A DNA stretch of 64,000 nt, taken from the NCBI GenBank assembly GCA_034440635.1, contig JAOTON010002103.1, positions 912,501-976,500 on the forward strand. The letters run 5' to 3'. The notes beneath the pieces were generated by a model. That model had not been told where the DNA came from and searched no databases. It saw nothing but the letters and a program-made list of their open reading frames with translations. A program made the position numbers and the translations under genes. Below, piece by piece: positions 56,441 to 64,000 of the stretch (position 1 is the first letter of the stretch; each line of letters starts with the position of its first letter). Source of the stretch: Lepas anatifera. Lineage: Eukaryota; Arthropoda; Thecostraca; Lepadidae.

Positions 56441-58599
56441 TCAAGCAGAATTTTCCATTCACTTTTATATTCTTTTTGCTGAATTTTCCACTCAATTCCA
56501 ACAATACTACTTACTACTATTGAATTTTACTCAACAATACTTACTACAAAGGCTAGTTCCATTGCCTCCTCTACCAACGTCCACTGGAAAAAGAGAGCAG
56601 TAGAATCGACTAGAAGATCGCCAAATTAACTCGGCTTCTATGGGCTTCTTTCGCTTTTCTGGAAGAAAATCTGGCGATTTCTATTTTTCTGGCCAATTAT
56701 ACCTGGCATCCTTATCTCCACCGATTTCAGTGGAACAACTGAATAGAAATTCTGGCGCGGGCAAGACGCTCAGTGACCCCCGCCCCACCGGAGAAAGTTC
56801 CAATGGGTGAACACCGCCACTAAATTCCACCACCCACAAAATTGGTGAGTGGAAAATTAGACACCCTAGCCTTGTGTTGCCAAAAAAATGAGCTGACCGC
56901 TTTGAAAGATACATTTCTGGAAAGCAGTTTATCTGTGCACATGATTTCTAGGCTTACGTCCTTGAAAAATTGTTTTTGCATTTCTGGTACCGAGAATAGT
57001 GAAAAAACATTTTTGATCATATTGTTGTTAAAAGCAATTATGAAATTTTTATGCTAAGCAGCATATTTTTTTGACATTGCATGGTAGAAAATTGACCATT
57101 TATTGCGAAGAAAATATTTTGTATCCATATCAGCCCTTCATTACTGCGTCCACGCCCTGTGACGCCCAAATCCACTCACGACACCCTACGACACCCTAGG
57201 CATAAATACCCTGATATTTAAGTATAACTGAAAGTGTACGGTACTTGAATACATTGAAACTCTACATTTTCATTAAATGATTTTTTGGGCAACAAGAATG
57301 CATCCAGTTACCCTTGAAAAATCGGCACTTCTTTGTATGGCTGGTCTACGGCGTGGACTTACCAAATAGCCGTCTTTACATCTAGTAAATAAAAGCGGCA
57401 TCTTTAGGCTTTTTGAAAGCCCGGTTTCTTATTCGTTATCGACAAAACATTATTAGTCTTCCTCTTGGAGTGCTTTTAGTTGTATAGTTTTCTAGTCTAT
57501 AAGGGTTTAGAAAATTAATTTAGAGCAATTTTTGAAACGCAAATTATGTGGCTCATCCGACCAGCAAGCGGCAGGCGATCAGAAATTTAAAGTAGTAGTC
57601 GCTCTGACGCTGTCGCAACCCGCCGCGCCTGGCTGATTGTAGACGAAAGGAAGAAACAACAGAAAGAAGGCTGTAGTTTCGATTAGATTGATAGAAAGCA
57701 GCATATTCATATGAAGGTGAGTGGATATGTGAAGAAGAGCAGGGGAATTGACAGGTAAAGAAAATAAACTTTTAGCAAGAGTCTGGAAGAGTTTATTGCC
57801 ATGAAAGAAAGTTTGTAGTTTCGTTTGGGTTAGTTAAGTGTAAACCAAGGCTCTACTGGGCCCTAGCATAGGTGTATGCGAGGTGCAGTGATTGAGGTCA
57901 GGAGTGGCCTCCAAAATTCCGATAACTATAGGTATAGGAGGGGCGTTGTCCGGGACAGAAAAACTGTACAGTGTGTGGTTAGATAATTAATTTTGACACT
58001 AGGCATTGCATGAAAAATCCCTTTTCATTTTTCACCACCTGCCGGTCTCGGAGCCCCCCTCTGCAGAGTTGGTCTAAGGTGGCCCCCGATATTTCGTCTC
58101 AGGGGCCTTCAGGGTCCCAGGAACTGGTCGTGTGGGAGGGGAGAGGAGGGACACAAGAGTTGGTCTAGGGAAGCCCCCCAAGAGTTTATCTTCATCCCAC
58201 AAATGTTAGTCTTTGTGGCTCCCAGAGTTCTTTCCCCCGAGGGTTGGTCTCAGAGGCCCCCAAAATGTTTTTTATTTGTGGCAATTCACCAATTCCTTAA
58301 AAAGTTGGAGACTGCATCAGGGGTTTCAGTTGGTAAATATTTACCTGCTTAACCCAAATTTTTCACATGGTAATGGTCAAACAATGTAGCTTGGGGACGA
58401 TTTAAAATATTTACTTTGAGAAAATTAAAGGAAATATCCATCCCTCAGTTCAAACAAGGGCTCTGATAGGTTACCACCTGAGTACCCAAATTGGAATTTT
58501 TTTCTCCGCCATACATTTTGAGGGGAATTTTCCACTCACTCGCCATACATTCCGAGCTGAATTTTCCACTCGACACCCTAGCGCAAAACCTATTTTGGG
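56441..58599. other. Probable intron; repeats GAATTTTCCACTCAC and GC-rich minisatellite
   Basis: The motif GAATTTTCCACTCAC (or reverse GTGAGTGGAAAATT) recurs at about 56450, 56480, 56843, 58535 and 58560. 58030-58270 is the reverse-complement class of the minisatellite at 16855-17825. No other coding sequence. Confidence 0.35.
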
Positions 58600-58602
58600 T
58601 CA

Positions 58603-58893
58603 CTGTGCCTCTTCTATCAGGATCATGGCATTTGGCCTAACTGAGGTCTCCGGTACAAGTATCTTAGTTCCTGATGGAACGCTGCACTCGTCGTCGTGTT
58701 CTATTTCGATGTACTGGTTTAGCTCGCTGTCAAAATAGCTGACTTCGAACTGCTTTCCGCGCAGGTCCGGGATACGCTACACCATCTCCGCCAACAGTGA
58801 CTTTCCGCTTTCGACCCGTACTTTCCTACAGGATTTTCCGTAGCAGAGGGCAAAAACCCGCCCTTCACCTTTCCCAAAAGACATCAGGGCAGT
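58603..58893 (-). pseudogene. PB1/SAMD3-like gene remnant, PB1-type 5' exon
   Basis: A clean acceptor (TTTTGTTGTTTTTCAG, ending 58894) opens TALMSFGKGEGRVFALCYGK, then CRKVRVESGKSLLAEMV, a TAG (58777-58779), then RIPDLRGKQFEVSYFDSELN and YIEIEHDDECSVPSGTKILV, ending at TGA 58600-58602. The layout, basic strand, LxxMV helix, FEVSYFD and acidic turn, then KILV, is that of a PB1-like ubiquitin-fold interaction domain. TAG sits where CAG (Gln) would fit, a one-base nonsense change. No clear donor follows, so the link to the middle exon is inferred from strand, spacing and family layout. Confidence 0.5.
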
Positions 58894-59021
58894 CTGAAAA
58901 ACAACAAAAGTAGGTGCTGCGATCGCCTTGCATAAGTATAACACTTGTTACAGTTTGAAAACACTTGGAGTGAATTTTAAAGTATGCGGAGGTCAAGCAA
59001 AACATATCAAATTAATAGGCC

Positions 59022-59026
<5 letters not shown>
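58894..59026. other. No gene seen; putative intron 5' of the PB1 exon
   Basis: Contains the polypyrimidine tract of the acceptor at 58894. Nothing else. Confidence 0.3.

Positions 59027-59073
<47 letters not shown>
59027..59073. repeat. (TA)n microsatellite
   Basis: About 45 bp of alternating T and A. Confidence 0.95.
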
Positions 59074-59077
<4 letters not shown>

Positions 59078-59181
59078 TGACCAAGAAAAATACTTCTATT
59101 GAGGGAATATTTAAAATATAAAGATTTAACATGGCTGGAGCACATTATTTTCACAACTAAACGCAGGTACGCCATGCTGCT

Positions 59182-59183
<2 letters not shown>

Positions 59184-59250
<67 letters not shown>
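59184..59250. repeat. (GA)n microsatellite
   Basis: About 33 GA units on the plus strand. (GA)n is a GAGA-factor type tract in insects; function here is unknown. Confidence 0.95.
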
Positions 59251-59251
<1 letters not shown>

Positions 59252-60761
59252 CCAGAAACCAGTTTGCCCCCCACACAACTTAAAAAAAGTTACTGCACCT
59301 ATGCTGTCAGGCGCCATTTGGCGTTCGGCTACCCATTAAAGGACGCAGGGGCGTTGCCACACGGACCTTGGTCTGGTGATGACCTGAGACGGGGTGGGGC
59401 ATGCCCGTCGGAAAAGAACGGGCCAGACTCCCACTTTTCGCCCGAAACTTCTCTGATATCAGCCCAATTAGGAGTGAACCGTAAAACGTTATAACCGGTC
59501 GGTCCGGAGGGCAACGGGGAGCTCAAATCGGAGTTTTTGGTCCTAGGATGGGCAGTTTTTTCCAGCAGCAAGTTGAAGATTGGCAATAGAATTAAGGGGA
59601 GGTGCAGCAAGCACAGATGTTAGGCAAACAAGCACTACCTGTTTGTCCTCTATGTTGACGGATACTCTGAAGAGTATGGCAAACGTATATGCTACACAAC
59701 ATCATCACTGGTGGATCCAGGGGCAATGGGACCGTGACTCCCAAAGTCTAAATTAGCATTTGTTCTCTCGCTCCGCCCCCCTAAGTACCGGGCTTTAGCC
59801 ATTTTCTTTTAAATACACTGCTTTTGCAATTTTCGCCGATTCCGCCATAAAAGGTTGCTTAGCCCCCCCCAACTTTGCTTCTGGGTCCGCCAACGCACAT
59901 TATCGATGGCTTAGGAACCGCCAACGCTAAGAGAAGTGTGGTTTAACGCGACCAGACTCATTTTACAAGGCTACGACAAGTTATTGTAATTATTTAACGT
60001 ATGGCCGCTGGTACGCCCGGGTCACCCCTAATATCTGACAAGCAGTCACCAAAGCAATTTAGTATGTGTATGCAGTTTTGGATGACTCACCTTCCTTTTC
60101 CAGGCGTTGCGCAGACGGTGTAAGTCACTGCCCAATAAAACACGTTCCCTTCTTCACCATTATCACGTACTCCAACGCCAAGAACACCGATTCCCCACGC
60201 ACTGCCGCGTCGAGAAGTGAAGCGCAACTGAACTGGAAAAATAAAATGCACGCGCCAGCACTTCCGGGGTCTTCTCATTCAAATACCCTCAAATGACCCC
60301 AGCACGTGGCGTCAGTTAATCCGTATTGCACGCTCTCCTGGCGTAGATTTAATCTCTGGGTTAATTTACGCTTTGGCATTGTCATTTTAAGCCACATGTG
60401 TTTTCAGTTGATCATAGTATATTCTGACTCCACATAATCGTGCAGGGGTCTAAAAAGTGAGCTTGTGGTCGCCGACTAAAATCCAAGCTTCTTAGATGGT
60501 CGCCGAACCTAATACTGCATGTATTACAAAATCGGTCTTAAAAGTGGTATAAATATGGCTATAGGGAAGCACTGGCGAGTGCAAGGGGGAAGGTACCGAT
60601 AAAATATAGATATAAAAAACCTATAAAATATAGATCGGGTTTCTCGATATCGATGACCTAAGCCAGAATCAAGTCATTACCTAAGTGATTTCATGAGATT
60701 ATAATTCAGTATTAAAGTTAAAGTTATGATCTGAAAGCAACAAAATTATACATGCTGGCCC
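59251..60761. other. No gene seen
   Basis: Several overlapping frames (59329-59610 minus, 60066-60296 plus) with no motif. TTTCTCGATATCGATGACCTAA (about 60638) is a TTAA-element interior block without ends. Confidence 0.35.
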
Positions 60762-61660
60762 TTAACCCTAGCCCCGGTGACCAGCATGAATCACCTATGA
60801 ACCCCCCCCTCTGGTGGGAGGGGGTTAAAAATGACACCCTCGATCGCGGAAACAAAGAAAGATAGAAGCGGAAAAAGCGATCGAAAGGTCGTCAGAAATG
60901 CAATCGGCGTTACTCCCGGAATTTTTGCGGAAGGTCAATACTGTTGTCACCTTAGGGGAATAATTCATATACGTCAAAATGTATCAAATGCAGTGCTCTA
61001 TAAAACCTTGCTTATCTCCGTACGCAAAATAGCCGGAACCACTTTCTCAACGCTATTCGACAGAGCCGGACCAGCTCTTTCACTAAGGCAACATCCATTT
61101 TCATATCGGTTCAAAGGCTAGGGCACAACAGGACACTGAATATTGGGGATGTTATCACGTAGCTTCAAGTTATAATAGGAAGAACGCTCGCATTGGGCGT
61201 GATATGTCGGACCTAAAAGCCAATATTGGATAGTGATCAGTCATTTATACGCACTACGCAGTCATGAATACGTATCGATAGTGCCCACTAATCTTAGGCT
61301 AAGTCTGTTTGGAGGTCAATCGAGGTCAAAGATGATACACTGCCCGTACACAAGGGCAATTAAATGGGCGCCAAAAGCGGTGGGACGGGGTACCTACGCG
61401 TCCTCCTGTTGGCCAACCAGGGGGAGGTCTCCGCAAAATTTTCGGTTCATCGTCATTAATGCTGTCAGGTACCAAATATGCTCACAATTCCCCTGCCCCG
61501 GTCAGCACCAGCCCGGGTCCGTTCCCCTGTAAAAATTCCGTGGCAGCGCCCCTGGGCATTAACATTTTCGCCCATCACTTCTAGTATATATACCAAGCAA
61601 GATACAACCATGATTGATGCACCATTGTTGTTCCCTCATCAATAATGGTTTTATTTTGTG
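60762..61660 (-). mobile_element. T2-like TTAA element with a nested repeat
   Basis: TTAA 60762-60765, CCCTAGCCCCGGTGACCAGC, ATGAATCACC, CTCTGGTGGGAGGGGGTTAA, then CCCTCGATCGCGGAAACAAA: the double-box end. Interior blocks (AACTTATAATAGGAAG and, at about 61590, AAGCAAGATACAACCATGAT) correspond to T2 positions. About 61380-61560 is foreign, with a tail (GGGTCCGTTCCCCTGTAAAA) shared with 1860-1915. No far end seen. Confidence 0.6.
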
Positions 61661-62079
61661 TCCATCCATGTGAAAAATTGTTAGGCCTTATCTTAGAGAC
61701 AAATAAAAGGGTTTGCAGCACCTTAAGAAAGAGCCTCAGAAACAGTTCCGATGTTTAATTTAACTAGAGAAAAATGTTTTCATGTACATACATGCGTCGT
61801 GAAATACTTGTGATTCTTCACCTTGAGGCGCCACAAATCAGATAAATTCCTGTAACATTTCAAATAAATAATTCAAACATTATTCATTGGCAACATTTCC
61901 TCAGAAGTGCAGTGGAAAATATCAACCATTGCTAAGATGAGGCCCAATTTTCGCTCCATTGTTGAACATGGTTCTACTCAAAGCAATAGCAATGCTGTCT
62001 CTTGGGAATAACCTTATTTTCTTTGCATGACATCATTCCCATGATAACTATTTCCAAAGCTCTTAATTGATGCATTTTA
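61661..62079. other. No gene seen
   Basis: AT-rich unassigned DNA. Confidence 0.35.
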
Positions 62080-62256
62080 GCATTAATAATCAGGACTGAA
62101 AAAGTTTCCAGAATAGCTGCTGATGATCCATTTGGACCAGGATTGGGTACTGAGAAGAACAGTTTGCATTTCAGCAACCTGTTCTTTTGTGGTGGACACA
62201 ATCTCTCTGTGATATTTCTGCTGTACCTCTGTGGCAGTGCTTCCATATTTCATCCG
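62080..62256 (-). CDS. Weak candidate exon
   Basis: On the minus strand a strong acceptor (CATTTTGTTTTCTCTAG) precedes MKYGSTATEVQQKYHREIVS, then TKEQVAEMQTVLLS, continuing open to about 62083. The charged, helical character would fit a coiled coil. Possible donors (GAG|GTACAG, CTCA|GTACCC) lie within it, so the 3' border is unclear. No family recognised. Confidence 0.25.
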
Positions 62257-62949
62257 TACTAGAGAAAACAAAATGATTCAACTTTCTTGTGACAAAAATA
62301 CAAGATATTATCAGAAACTTGGATGCATATAATCAGTCAGTTAAAAAACATACACACACACCCTGATCACCCAGTGTGCATCCATCTGTGCAAAAGACAC
62401 AGCTTATTCTATATTTGGCAGACTTGGATTGGACCATTGTCCTTGCAGTGGAGTCTTCTGGCAAATTGGAAATGGTTTATCACATCTTTGTGCTGTGCAG
62501 GAATGCACATTTATATCCCTTATGGGGTACCAATGCACAGAGATGGATCTAGGATTTTAGTAAGGGGCAGCCCTCTGAGATTGCATGCTGTCAACCAAAA
62601 GGGCACACTTCACCCAAAAGGGTGGCTATCATCATCAATCAGTGGGAGAAAACTGTGGTTGGTGTGACTTAAAAATGGTAACAGTGCCATAAATGGGAAT
62701 GCTTGACCCATAGATGGGAACACCCATTGTCAATTATGGGAATGCATGAGACCATTTTCCACAACAATATTTTAGGCCATGAAACAAACTTTTGTTCTTT
62801 CTACCTGGCTTATTTCTGTTCTTAAAATTTTAGAAGACATTTATCTTTGAAGCAGAAACAGGAAATCATACTTTATACCCTGCTTCAAATATTGAAGCTC
62901 AATATGTTTATTATGATCATTCACTCATTCACATAAACATATTCGTCGG
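62257..62949. other. No gene seen
   Basis: AT-rich. The plus frame 62323-62667 has no recognised motif. Confidence 0.35.
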
Positions 62950-64000
62950 ATGACAGGAAAAACAAAAGATGATTGCATCCCTCCCTTACAAAATAATAAC
63001 GGAGACCTCGTTACAGAAGACACAGCAAAAACCGAAATTTTGAACAACTACTTCGTGTCGCAGACACTTGCCTGATGGTGATACTCACCAAATTAAACAA
63101 ACCCCGACTCCCGCTGTGCCGCAAATGCTAAAACCAATTATTACAGAAAGGGATGTACTGACAACAATCAACGGACTAAATCAAAACAAATCTACGGGCC
63201 CTGATGAAATTCCGGTCAAAATTATTAAATTAACCGCGGTAATAATATCCGAGCCCTTAGCCCAACTATTTAATAAGTCGATTCAACAAGGCAAATTCCC
63301 AACATCATGGAAGATAGCAAATGTTAAGCCAATTTATAAAAACAAAGGTAACCCCGCCGATGCAGCCAATTATAGACCAATTAGTTTGCTTTGCTCTTTA
63401 TCGAAAGTTTTTGAAAAAATAATTTTCAAGAAAATCTACGGCCATTTAACACAGCATGACCTGTTGACGGAAAGACAGAGCGGGTACAGACCAGGACACA
63501 GCACACACCTCCAACTATTTTACCTCACCCACACCTTGTACGACACGTTGGACAAAGGACAAGACCAAACAATACTGTATTTAGACATATCACGCTATTT
63601 CGAGAAAATTTGGCACAAGGGACTATTATTCAAATGTGAACGAGAATTTGGACTGACTGATCTTTTACCTTGGTTACGTTCCTATCTGACTGATCGAAAA
63701 CAGTGTGTATTCATTAATGATTCTAAATCCTCACTGTCATCTTTAAACGGTGGATGTCCACAGGGTTCTGTTCTGGGCCCCCTGCTCGCGTTATTATACT
63801 TAAATGGCTTATCAGGAAAAACAAACAATGAAATGATGTTTTTGCCGACGACACCTGTCTTTTTGGCAGCCACAACATGGAAAATCTTCACATTAGGCAA
63901 GAATCTCTCCAAAACGACCTAAATATAATTCAACAATACGGTCAGGATTGGCTTATCACGTTTAACGGCTCAAAAACAATACAACAAACATTTTCCTACC
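62950..64000 (+). pseudogene. CR1/jockey-group LINE reverse transcriptase, frameshifted, runs off the window
   Basis: Pre-RT linker at 62951-63066 in one frame (GDLVTEDTAKTEILNNYFVS), then a frameshift near 63066 and the RT finger and palm from 63071: LNQNKSTGPDEIPVKIIKL, NYRPISLLCSLSKVFEKII, RQSGYRPGHSTHLQLFYLTH, motif A LYLDISRYFEKIWHKGL (usually D-x-S-K-A-F-D-K-V-W-H), motif B GGCPQGSVLGPLLALLYLNG. A second frameshift in the T-run near 63839-63844 puts motif C, FFADDTCLFG, in the next frame, followed by LQNDLNIIQQYGQDWLITFN. Catalytic Asp residues are present, but the reading frame is broken twice. The thumb and 3' end lie beyond the window. Confidence 0.85.

Noticed and set aside
59099..59494. 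131-codon frame with an ERERER repeat
   Set aside because: The (GA)n microsatellite creates it; flanking residues have no recognisable domain.

Overview
The window is non-coding-rich DNA from a metazoan nuclear genome. Short exons with GT/AG borders, tRNA-derived SINEs, non-LTR and Penelope-like retroelement remnants, microsatellites and a ubiquitin-protease (USP37-like) retrocopy all point to an animal. The retroelement protein tails look invertebrate, and an arthropod (perhaps a crustacean) is my best guess from memory, but I cannot place the species. No intact long protein-coding gene is present and nothing looks prokaryotic.

Layout. 1-5 kb: a TTAA-flanked element, a plausible terminal coding exon (2052-2272), and a GC-rich tract of short tandem repeats. 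5-9 kb: TTAA elements around a decayed jockey-like LINE. 9.4-13.3 kb: minisatellites and a 36-copy, 67-bp satellite lying between two TTAA elements. 13-19.5 kb: more TTAA elements and a degenerate GC-rich minisatellite. 19.5-22.4 kb: a LINE 3' end joined to a broken USP37-like retrocopy with its own poly(A) signals. 22.8-25.5 kb: a SINE split by a TTAA element, then a second element. 27.4-31.7 kb: TTAA elements, a LINE 3' end, a 71-bp satellite, a 32-bp CCAAT array and a second, unsplit SINE. 31.8-41 kb: two Penelope-like fragments, one candidate zinc-finger first exon and several TTAA elements. 42-50 kb: mostly unassigned AT-rich sequence with one promoter-like GC patch and a weak exon candidate. 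50.5-52.3 kb: a LINE tail and two adjoining TTAA elements. 53.3-58.9 kb: three minus-strand exon-like blocks that look like one decayed PB1/SAMD3-like gene. 60.7-64 kb: another TTAA element and a frameshifted LINE reverse transcriptase running off the end.

The main theme is a set of non-autonomous TTAA-target DNA elements. I group them into six sequence families (T1 to T6, my own labels), about 18 full or partial copies. They differ in terminal sequence but share one plan: TTAA at both ends; one end with a single GC-rich box followed by a GC-rich hairpin with a 3-nt loop; the other end with the same box written twice around a short spacer, followed by an AAGATCTCG-like motif. The interiors are packed with AGGTCA/TGACCT, the nuclear-receptor half-site. 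A T1 copy sits inside a SINE whose unsplit relative is also in this window, so the TTAA duplication can be read directly. I see no transposase for these elements. Whether the half-sites matter to the host or to the elements is open.
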